Source: Prolixibacteraceae bacterium UBA1413
Lineage (GTDB): Bacteria; Bacteroidota; Bacteroidia; Bacteroidales; Prolixibacteraceae
NCBI GenBank assembly: GCA_002304925.1
Contig: DBPT01000006.1
Coordinates: forward strand, 124,001 to 188,000
Direction of reading: 5' to 3'
DNA: 64,000 nt
Part shown: in pieces, positions 16,448 to 24,267 of the stretch
Position numbering within the stretch: position 1 is the stretch's first letter
Layout: the number at the start of each line of letters is the position of its first letter
Notes under the pieces: generated by a model
What the model saw: the letters and a program-made list of their open reading frames with translations, nothing else
Told to the model about the DNA's origin: nothing
Databases searched by the model: none
Translations under genes and position numbers: made by a program

Positions 16448-18877
16448 ATGAGAATTTACAAGAAATTGTCTCTCCCGGCCTTTTTCTCAGCCCTGGTGCT
16501 TTTGATCCCGGGATTTATGACCTCTTCAATTCCGGAAAAGGAAATCCAGTCGTTGATTGCCAAAACCAACCTTTTTAATCTTCGTTTTCCGCAGGAAAGA
16601 GTTTACCTGCATCTGGACCGGCCGTCCTATTTTGCCAACGATGACCTCTGGTTCAAGGCCTATGTAAAAGGTTCTCCAGTTAATGAGTGTAATCTGTATG
16701 TTGAAATAATCAACACTTCGGGGCAGGTGGTTAGCAAAAACCTGGCCTGGATTGAGGATGGCCTGGCATACGGCGACATACACCTGCCCGATTCACTTCC
16801 CGGAGGCATGTATCAGGTCAGAGCCTACACAAACTGGATGCGCAACTTCGATGAAGTATGGTTTTTCAGGAAAAACCTGTTGATATGGAACGGACGGGAC
16901 AAAAAGCTTGTGCCTGAAACGACAGAATTGCGAGTGAGGGATATTGACCTGCAATTTTTCCCGGAAGGGGGGACCTTTGTGACCGGAATACCCAACAAAG
17001 TCGCTTTCAAGGCGGTCGACAAACAGGGGAAAGGGATTGATCTCAGAGGGGCGGTTATCGACGAATCAGGCAACAGGGTCGTTGAAATTAAAAGTCATCA
17101 CCAGGGAACAGGCTGTTTTACGATCGTGCCGGTAAAGGGGAAGAAGTACACCGCCGAAGTGATTTTCGGAGATGACCTTGTAAAGAAAACCGACCTCCCG
17201 AAGCCCGGGGATGAGGGCGTTATCCTAACAGCCAATGCGCTGGACCCGGCGAGGATTGAAATTCAGGTCATCCGGAAATTCCCCGATTCAGATAAGGAAC
17301 TGGCACCGGAATACCTCCTTGTCGCACAAAGCGGAGGCGAGGTTTGTCATCATGAACAGTTTGCCATCCAACAAGAGACCACCTCCTTCGAATTAAAGAA
17401 AAACAAACTGCCCGGAGGAATCATAAAATTCACCCTGTTCGATTCCAGACTTATCCCTGTTTGTGAAAGACTGGTTTTTAACAACCACGTGAATGTCGTT
17501 CATCTGGTTATTAAGACAGACAAAACGGAATATAAACGAAGAGAACCAATAAAAATAGGAGTGGCTGCCTTTACGGACCAGGGAATGCCATGCCTTACAA
17601 ACCTTTCCATGTCGGTTTTCAATACCCCGGCCATTTTGAATAAGGAAGAGCATCCCGGCAACATATTCACCCATTTCCTGCTAAACTCCGAATTGAAGGG
17701 GATCATCGAAGATCCGGCCTATTATTTTAAGGATGACAGTATTACGACTTTGGTGGCGCTGGATCATGTGATGATGACCCATGGGTATCGCGAATTTGAA
17801 TGGAAGGAGATCCTGGGAGATTCCTTTCCGGAAATTGATTACCAGCCCGAACCATCCCTGGAATTGAGGGGGAGAGTCATTTCGGCCAATACTCATAGGC
17901 CGGTGGTCAACGGCGAAGTCACCATGATCACGCTGAAAAGCTTACTGGGGGTATATAAGGAGAAAACCGACTCCCTGGGAAAGTTTGTTTTTTCCGATCT
18001 CTTTTTTTATGATACGGTCTATGTGTCCCTGGAGGCAAAAACCAGGAACGGGAAACAGTCAGCTTACATAGAAATAGATTCGAGTTCGACCATTTCCCCC
18101 AAATCAGGATATCTTCCTCAATTCAGCGTTTACCGGAAGGAGGCTTCCAGGACGATCCCCGGCACCATCGTCGAACCCACCCGAAATGCCGGATGGAAAA
18201 AATGGAGTGTAAATGATACCGTGTTAATTGGCGAAGTGAATGTTACGGCACGCAAAACCTATAAAGACGATGGACACCCGCGGATTTACCTGGAAGCCGA
18301 TTTTGTTCTGGACCTTGCAAAAAGCAATGATGCGCCGGCAAACATTTTTGACTATATAGAAGGAAAAATACCCGGTGTTATCTATGAAGAAAAAACGAAG
18401 ACCTTTTACGCAAGGGGGAATAAGCTAAAAATTTACATGGATGGGATGGAAGACAGGATGGGTATTGTAGCCTCACTTCCAAGCCAGTGGTTTGACAAAG
18501 TGGAGTATGTAAGGTCAGGGATTTTTGCAGGTGTAAACTACGCGGGAGGGATTCTCTTTTTCTATGCCAACCGGGGTGGCAGATTTATAAGTACCCCCAA
18601 AAAGAGCGAACATATGGAAGGAGCACGGATCATCGGGTATTCGGTGTCGCGCAAATTCTACACTCCCAGCTACGAGGAGACTCCTCTGGCTGAAATTAAA
18701 GAGGATCACAGGAATACCCTTTACTGGAATCCCATTTTAAAAACCGATTCTTCAGGTGTTGCCACAGCAGCGTTTTATCAGAGCGATGACATCGGCGACA
18801 TGAAGATCGTAGTGGAGGGTGTTACCTCAGAAGGACATCTTTGCAGAGGAATATCGGGCTATAGAGTGAAATATTGA
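16448..18877 (+). CDS. Large exported protein with MG2-like domains and a TonB-plug-like C-terminal part
   Basis: It has 809 residues with an N-terminal signal/anchor (about 5-22). The N-terminal region (QERVYLHLDRPSYFANDDLWFKAYVKG) is the MG2-type alpha-2-macroglobulin sandwich seen in many Bacteroidetes proteins of unknown function. A carboxypeptidase-regulatory-like sandwich (LRGRVISANTHRPVVNGEVTM) starts near residue 475. The C-terminal ~200 residues contain a TonB-plug-like stretch (ANIFDYIEGKIPGVIYE ... IYMDGMED ... VEYVRSGIFAGVNYAGGILFF), but no beta-barrel follows. These proteins are often called TonB-dependent receptor plug proteins; their role is not established. It is probably monocistronic, with its own -7 element. 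Confidence 0.8.
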   Translation: MRIYKKLSLPAFFSALVLLIPGFMTSSIPEKEIQSLIAKTNLFNLRFPQERVYLHLDRPSYFANDDLWFKAYVKGSPVNECNLYVEIINTSGQVVSKNLAWIEDGLAYGDIHLPDSLPGGMYQVRAYTNWMRNFDEVWFFRKNLLIWNGRDKKLVPETTELRVRDIDLQFFPEGGTFVTGIPNKVAFKAVDKQGKGIDLRGAVIDESGNRVVEIKSHHQGTGCFTIVPVKGKKYTAEVIFGDDLVKKTDLPKPGDEGVILTANALDPARIEIQVIRKFPDSDKELAPEYLLVAQSGGEVCHHEQFAIQQETTSFELKKNKLPGGIIKFTLFDSRLIPVCERLVFNNHVNVVHLVIKTDKTEYKRREPIKIGVAAFTDQGMPCLTNLSMSVFNTPAILNKEEHPGNIFTHFLLNSELKGIIEDPAYYFKDDSITTLVALDHVMMTHGYREFEWKEILGDSFPEIDYQPEPSLELRGRVISANTHRPVVNGEVTMITLKSLLGVYKEKTDSLGKFVFSDLFFYDTVYVSLEAKTRNGKQSAYIEIDSSSTISPKSGYLPQFSVYRKEASRTIPGTIVEPTRNAGWKKWSVNDTVLIGEVNVTARKTYKDDGHPRIYLEADFVLDLAKSNDAPANIFDYIEGKIPGVIYEEKTKTFYARGNKLKIYMDGMEDRMGIVASLPSQWFDKVEYVRSGIFAGVNYAGGILFFYANRGGRFISTPKKSEHMEGARIIGYSVSRKFYTPSYEETPLAEIKEDHRNTLYWNPILKTDSSGVATAAFYQSDDIGDMKIVVEGVTSEGHLCRGISGYRVKY

Positions 18878-19012
18878 TTTCCGGGATTCGTTTCCCCGTC
18901 GCCTCTGCGGGGGGGTTAGCGAGTAAGACAACAGAGAAGTCCTTTACGGAATCGGATGCCCCGCTGCTCTGCTGAGGGGAGTTTCAAAAGAACAGGGGAA
19001 CACAAGTTGCAT

Positions 19013-20263
19013 ATGGGGAAAACAAGGATTTTCAAATCATTGTGGTGCGCCGGAATGATCATCATGGCCGGGGTATGGCCTGGCAGCGCACAAAACAGGG
19101 CCGACCTGACGGAGAAAGAGGTTCTCCGGGTTCATGAGAAGTCACTGACCATCGATACCCATTGTGATACCCCGATGAACATGCTGAAGCGGAATTTCGA
19201 CGTTGGCAGAAGGAATAATACGGGAAAAGTCGATTTGCCCCGGATGAAGGAAGGGGGATTGGATGCCATGTTTTTTGCCATATTCATCTCCCAGCAAGCC
19301 AGGACGGAAACGAACACGAGGTCGGCTTATGACCTTGCCCACGAAATGATTGACACCACGGTGGCAGTCATTGGCCGGTATGGAGATCTTGCCGGGATTG
19401 CACGCAATGCAGAGGATGCACTTATAATGGAAAAAAGCGGGAGACGTGCGATATACTTGGGTTTGGAAAACGGATTTCCGCTGGGGAAAGAGCTCAGCCG
19501 GGTGGAGGAGTTTTACCGCAAAGGGATCCGCTACATCACCTTATGCCACAGTTACCACAATGATATCTGCGACTCTTCTTCCGATCGGGCAAAGCCTGAA
19601 CACAACGGACTGAGTCATTTCGGCAGGCTGGTGATCATGGAAATGAACCGGCTGGGGATGATCATCGATGTCTCCCACATTTCCGACAAATCATTCTTTG
19701 ATGTGATATCCATCAGCCTTGCTCCCGTGATTGCCTCGCACAGCAGCGTAAGAGCCCTTGCCCGTCATCAGCGAAACATGTCGGACGATATGATCAGGGC
19801 GCTGGCGCGTAACGGAGGGGTCATACAGATCTGTCTCCTTGACGAGTACATCAGAGACCCCGATGTAAATAATGAGCGATACCGGCTGGAGCGGGAAATG
19901 CGGGAAAAATATGATGCCGTAAAGGACACCCTCTCCGAAGCCGGCCTGGCGGCCTTCAGAAAGGAGTGGACAGAAATGCGGGAGAAATACCCCAAAGACC
20001 TTCCCTCAGTGGCCGATTATGTCGACCATATCGACCACGTGGTCTCCCTGGTGGGAATCAACCATGTAGGTATCGGCAGTGATTTTGACGGCGGGGGCGG
20101 GCTGGCGGGGTGTAACGATGTCAGTGAGTTTCCCAACATAACCCGGGAACTCCTGAAAAGAGGCTATTCGGAAAATGATATAGCCAAAATATGGGGCGGC
20201 AACTTTTTCCGGGTATTCCGTAAAGTGGAATCCATCGCCGCAAAAATATCCTCCAAAGTCTAA
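19013..20263 (+). CDS. Membrane dipeptidase, peptidase family M19
   Basis: This zinc dipeptidase has 416 residues with an N-terminal signal (MGKTRIFKSLWCAGMIIMAG ... GSAQ). The metal ligands of the renal dipeptidase family are visible: His50 and Asp52 in DTHCDTP, a glutamate in GLENGFPLG, histidines in IDVSHISD and ASHSSVRAL, and an aspartate in GIGSDFDGGG. It cleaves dipeptides, often with D-amino acids, in the periplasm. I start at 19013 rather than an upstream in-frame ATG (18956) because this leaves a proper signal peptide. Its stop overlaps the stop of the convergent amylase gene by 2-3 bp. Confidence 0.92.
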   Translation: MGKTRIFKSLWCAGMIIMAGVWPGSAQNRADLTEKEVLRVHEKSLTIDTHCDTPMNMLKRNFDVGRRNNTGKVDLPRMKEGGLDAMFFAIFISQQARTETNTRSAYDLAHEMIDTTVAVIGRYGDLAGIARNAEDALIMEKSGRRAIYLGLENGFPLGKELSRVEEFYRKGIRYITLCHSYHNDICDSSSDRAKPEHNGLSHFGRLVIMEMNRLGMIIDVSHISDKSFFDVISISLAPVIASHSSVRALARHQRNMSDDMIRALARNGGVIQICLLDEYIRDPDVNNERYRLEREMREKYDAVKDTLSEAGLAAFRKEWTEMREKYPKDLPSVADYVDHIDHVVSLVGINHVGIGSDFDGGGGLAGCNDVSEFPNITRELLKRGYSENDIAKIWGGNFFRVFRKVESIAAKISSKV

Positions 20264-23037
20264 TAAATCAGCAATTTCTCAGGCTTCGAAAGGTTTTCAC
20301 CCCCCGACTGAATGAGATACAATCCCGGTGCCAGATGTTCCACAGGGATTTCAGCTTTACGACTGCCCGAAAAATCACCCTGGAAGACCACCTGTCCCGA
20401 AATATTCAGAATGAACACCACACCGATCGGATTTTCCGACCTGACAGAAACAGTTTCCCCGGCCGGATTGGGGTAGAAGATAAACGGGCCTGTTTTGCGT
20501 TCCCCGTAAGGAATGGCATCGGGAGTGAAGGGGTCAGCAAATTCCCGCGTGGAAAAAAGCCTGAATTCTCCGGCTCCCAGGGTGATGTTCTGCGTTGATC
20601 CGGTCACTGGATAGTCCGTCCCCGAAAAATAATCGTTCCACGTGCCGGTGACCGGAAAATCCAGGGTAATCGATCGTGAGGAGGTGGCGAAATTTCCGAC
20701 GGCCACAACATGACCGTTTCCGCTGCTCAGCCGATACCATTTCACCTCTCCGTTGAGGCTCCCCGTATAGGTGCTGCCCGACGAGAACTCATCATAATTG
20801 ACTTTCAGATAGTTGAGGCGCCCCATCATTTTGTACAGGTCCTTCCGGTTCTCGTTGGTGAAATAATTCCAGAGGACGGGTTTGGGGGACAGCCGGCATT
20901 CGGGCTTCACCTCACTGGGAAGGTCACAGGTGTTGATGGAATAGTCATACCCCAATTCCCCGAACTGCCAGATCATCTTGGGCCCCGGCAGGGGAAGCAT
21001 GAAGAGGGAGGCCAGTTCCACGCGGTCAAGGGCGGTGGGAAGCAGTTTGATGTTATAGCTGCCTTCCGTTCTTCCCCCGTTTTTGCATTCCAGCACAATC
21101 CGTTCCTCATCATGACTTTCCATGTAGGTTATCAGATGGGGGTACTCCCACCCGCGGTTTTTATAGAATCCCCATCCCAGGTCGGAAATGTTCCCCCTGG
21201 CGGCTTCGGAATAAGCGTAATGCTGGTTTCCCCAGAGGAGGATGCCGTGGGCCGCCAACTCTTTTTCCTCGCTGTTGTCGGAGAGATGCTCAAAGATCAC
21301 CAGGGCATGGGGGTTGCGGCGCCATATCTCGTCGGCCATCCGCTTCAGGTTGGCGATGCGGGAAGCATCGTAGGCACTCCCCCAGTCGTTCTGGCCATAT
21401 ACCGTGTTAGAAAATCCCTTGGTGAAGTCGAAGCGGAATCCATCGACCTTGTACTCCTTCATCCAGAAGCTGTTGATGCTGTCGATGAACTGGCGGGTAG
21501 CGATGCTCTCGTGATTGAAATCGTACCCCCACTGGGCATCGGGATTCTGAAAGTTATGTTGGGTATTGTACCAGGGATTCTCAGCTGTGGGCTTCCAGGA
21601 AGAACGGTCGAGGTACATCTGCACCAGGGGGCTCTGCCCGTAACTGTGGTTGAGCACCATGTCGATCACCACAGCCATGCCCCGCTTGTGGGCCTCGTCA
21701 ATCAGCCGTTTCAGGTCATTCCGGGAACCATAATACTTGTCGGGGGCAAAATAAAAGGAGGGATTATAACCCCAGCTCAGATTTCCTTCGAACTCGTTGA
21801 CGGGCATCAGCTCCAAAACATTGACACCCAACTCTTTCAGGTAGTCCAGCCTGCCGATGACCGCCTGGTAGCTGCGTTCTGTTGTGAAATCACGGATCAG
21901 CAGTTCGTAGATGACCAGCCGGTCTTTCGCCGGCGGGGTGAAGGAGGCCACCTCCCATAGGTAGGGCGTTTGTCCGGTTTGGAGCACCGCCGCCACCCCC
22001 TGGGCCTTCCCCACAGGGTATTCCGGCAGTCCGGGATAGGTGGTCGTGCTGATATACTGGTCGTTGGGATCGCAGGTCTGCTCAGTAAAAGGATCGGCAA
22101 TGCGGATCTGTCCGTCGATCAGGTATTGAAAAACGTAAGGCGTTCCGAGGGTAAGTCCGGTGATGTCAAGCCAGAACCAGTCGCCGTCCTTTTTCATCTG
22201 GCAGGCGTTGCTCACCTCCCAGTTGTTGAAGTCGCCCAGCACGAAGACATTCTCTTTAAAGGGGGCCCACAGTGCCAGGGCAGCGGAAGTTTCGCCCGTA
22301 TAGTTGATCCCCTGCCGGTAGGAGGCAGGCTTGGGAGCCACTGTCACCGGTTCCTTGACAAAGATGCACACCGAGTCGCGCACCGTTTTCTCCGTGGTGG
22401 CGGCTTCGGCGATGATCCACTGCCATCCGCTAACCGCAATGGCGTGCTGGCGGGTGATGCTCTTTCCCGTGGTCCGGGCCAGTTCCTCTTCCCCGGCCAG
22501 CAACCGCAGGGTGGCCTCCTGCGAAGAGGTCGCCGAGATGGTAAAGGAAGCGCTTATATCGACCATGGCGCCTTCATCGGGCGAAGTTACTGCAACGACA
22601 AGCCCTTCCTCATAGACATCGACAAACAGGTCATTGGTTTGTTTCCTGTCGTTGTTCCAGTTGGCTGAACGGAAGACCATGGCCAGCTTCACCACTTTTT
22701 CACCGGAGGGAACACCATAATAGGTCATGATATCGGGGGAGATGACCAGTTCGTAAATGCCGTCTCCTTTGTGGGTCAGCTTGGGCTGGTTGGTGTTGTT
22801 GGCCCAGTCGCCGATCACATGCTGCCATTCGCTGCTGCCTGCGAGGATCACGCCGGTATGGGCATACAGTTCTCCTGTGAAACTCCCCAACCGTCCTTCT
22901 GCGGAAGAGTCAAAGGTGATGGTGACCCCTTTGGTGGCCACTGGCAGGGCCGGGTTGGTGGTGATCTGGGCCACAGCGAAATTCCCTGTGAAGAGAAAGA
23001 ACACCGCGAACAAGAGAAAGAGGGTTTTTGTTTTCAT
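20260..23037 (-). CDS. Secreted GH13 alpha-amylase with T9SS sorting tail
   Basis: It has 925 residues: a signal peptide (1-23), a starch-binding/E-set region (about 25-145), an Ig-like domain (about 148-228), and a CBM48-like E-set (about 245-325, VFVLGDFNNWE). The GH13 barrel (about 370-760) has catalytic Asp537 (GFRFDFTKG), Glu583 (IFEHLSD) and Asp643 (MESHDEE), followed by a beta domain. The C-terminal ~80 residues (FYPNPAGETVSVRSE ... LAPGLYLIQSGG) are a Type A T9SS sorting domain. It should therefore pass the outer membrane through the type IX system and degrade starch outside the cell, unlike the SusG lipoprotein of Bacteroides. It lies downstream of susCDE but is separated from them by a terminator. 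Confidence 0.95.
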   Translation of the reverse strand: MKTKTLFLLFAVFFLFTGNFAVAQITTNPALPVATKGVTITFDSSAEGRLGSFTGELYAHTGVILAGSSEWQHVIGDWANNTNQPKLTHKGDGIYELVISPDIMTYYGVPSGEKVVKLAMVFRSANWNNDRKQTNDLFVDVYEEGLVVAVTSPDEGAMVDISASFTISATSSQEATLRLLAGEEELARTTGKSITRQHAIAVSGWQWIIAEAATTEKTVRDSVCIFVKEPVTVAPKPASYRQGINYTGETSAALALWAPFKENVFVLGDFNNWEVSNACQMKKDGDWFWLDITGLTLGTPYVFQYLIDGQIRIADPFTEQTCDPNDQYISTTTYPGLPEYPVGKAQGVAAVLQTGQTPYLWEVASFTPPAKDRLVIYELLIRDFTTERSYQAVIGRLDYLKELGVNVLELMPVNEFEGNLSWGYNPSFYFAPDKYYGSRNDLKRLIDEAHKRGMAVVIDMVLNHSYGQSPLVQMYLDRSSWKPTAENPWYNTQHNFQNPDAQWGYDFNHESIATRQFIDSINSFWMKEYKVDGFRFDFTKGFSNTVYGQNDWGSAYDASRIANLKRMADEIWRRNPHALVIFEHLSDNSEEKELAAHGILLWGNQHYAYSEAARGNISDLGWGFYKNRGWEYPHLITYMESHDEERIVLECKNGGRTEGSYNIKLLPTALDRVELASLFMLPLPGPKMIWQFGELGYDYSINTCDLPSEVKPECRLSPKPVLWNYFTNENRKDLYKMMGRLNYLKVNYDEFSSGSTYTGSLNGEVKWYRLSSGNGHVVAVGNFATSSRSITLDFPVTGTWNDYFSGTDYPVTGSTQNITLGAGEFRLFSTREFADPFTPDAIPYGERKTGPFIFYPNPAGETVSVRSENPIGVVFILNISGQVVFQGDFSGSRKAEIPVEHLAPGLYLIQSGGENLSKPEKLLIY

Positions 23038-23070
23038 GACCTGAATATTGGAAGTGACGGTTAAAGATAA

Positions 23071-23119
23071 TAAAAAACCACAGAGAATTCCGGTGAAATA
23101 CGCGGCTTTCTCTGTGGTT
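23071..23119 (-). terminator. Terminator after susE
   Basis: On the transcribed strand AACCACAGAGA (23109-23119) pairs with TCTCTGTGGTT (23076-23086), and the T-run is complementary to 23072-23077. It sits 20 bp after the susE stop and should reduce read-through into the amylase gene. Confidence 0.75.
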
Positions 23120-23138
23120 ATAAGAGGATCACCAGGAG

Positions 23139-24257
23139 CTATTGGGTGATCCTGTAGGTATTCTCGCTGAAGTCGAGTTCGATCTTGTAGGTTCCTGCGG
23201 TGGCCGGTGTGGGTATGGAAGCCGGGTCGGCTACCCCTTCATTGGGACGGAAGGAGAGTTTTCCCATGGCGCTGTTGGCACCGGCCACGGTTCCCCACTG
23301 GGGTGCCCACGCTCCGCTGTTGGAGTACATGATCTTCAGGTTCGACGAAGCGTTCAGCGCTGTGGTCAGGGTATACTTCCCGGGAGCCGTCTTTGTGAAG
23401 GGCAATCCCGCTGTGGGCGTCCATCCGGCGCTGCAGCCGTCACCCACCAGGTAAACCACCTCAGGCATGGCCGTCACCGTGTAGGTGAGGGCCTCAATGT
23501 TAACCACCACCAGGTAGTCTCCGTCGGCCGGCGGACCGGGGATGGCTGCCGGGTCGGCAACGCTCTCCGTAGGACGGTATGCCAGGGTGCCCGATTCCCA
23601 GGTGCCGCTGGCCTGACCCCACTGGGGCGCCCAGGCCCCCTGGGTCTTGATCACCTTGATATAGGCATTGGCTTTCAGGGGAGTGACAATCCCGTAAACG
23701 CCCACCGACCAGAAAGGCATCGCCTGGTCGGTTTTGTTATCCCAACCGTCTATGGTCGCATCACCCAGCAGGAAAAGGGGAGGCAGTTTGGTTTCGAAGG
23801 GGATCACAGAGAACTTGAAAATCTGAGAATACTGGGGGGGTGCATATTCACCCACCGAGGCCTTCACCCGGCCTTCAAAACTGTACTGCCGTCCTGCGGT
23901 GTAATTCTTGGCCAGCAACATCTGGTTGAGTTCCCCCTGGGTAAGGGCATACTGCAACCCCTGGGTTACCGCAATATTCATCGGAGTGGCAAATTTATTC
24001 CCGTCTTCAGCAAACTGAAGGGTATAGGAAATAGCTGCAGGAAATCCAAAATCGGCCTTCGACCAGCTGTAGGTCTCCATGACATCACCAGCTTTGGCCT
24101 CTTCAAGGATATAGCTTTTGGTTCCTGAAGGCGAGCTGATGTTGGGGAACTTCAACAGGTAGATCTGCGGATCGCGTTCTTCCTCGGCACAGGAGGCCAG
24201 GAAGAGAATACCTGTGAAAAGAAGAACTGTTTTATATAACCTTTTCATTGTCTTCAC
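23139..24257 (-). CDS. SusE/SusF-like outer membrane starch-binding lipoprotein
   Basis: This 372-residue surface lipoprotein has a lipobox at LFLASC (Cys23). It has an N-terminal SusE domain (about 30-165, with Fn3/Ig-like GYTYSW-type strands) followed by two tandem C-terminal starch-binding sandwiches. The second halves of the two are clearly repeated: AWAPQWG ... YRPTESVADPAAIP versus AWAPQWG ... FRPNEGVADPASIP. SusE/F proteins hold starch at the cell surface for SusCD. It is 10 bp downstream of susD and ends in a terminator, as the last gene of the susCDE operon. Confidence 0.93.
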   Translation of the reverse strand: MKTMKRLYKTVLLFTGILFLASCAEEERDPQIYLLKFPNISSPSGTKSYILEEAKAGDVMETYSWSKADFGFPAAISYTLQFAEDGNKFATPMNIAVTQGLQYALTQGELNQMLLAKNYTAGRQYSFEGRVKASVGEYAPPQYSQIFKFSVIPFETKLPPLFLLGDATIDGWDNKTDQAMPFWSVGVYGIVTPLKANAYIKVIKTQGAWAPQWGQASGTWESGTLAYRPTESVADPAAIPGPPADGDYLVVVNIEALTYTVTAMPEVVYLVGDGCSAGWTPTAGLPFTKTAPGKYTLTTALNASSNLKIMYSNSGAWAPQWGTVAGANSAMGKLSFRPNEGVADPASIPTPATAGTYKIELDFSENTYRITQ

Positions 24258-24267
24258 TGATTAATAT

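Noticed and set aside
20710..21960. A 416-codon plus-strand frame antisense to the T9SS amylase
   Set aside because: No homology or motif; shadow of the GH13 gene.
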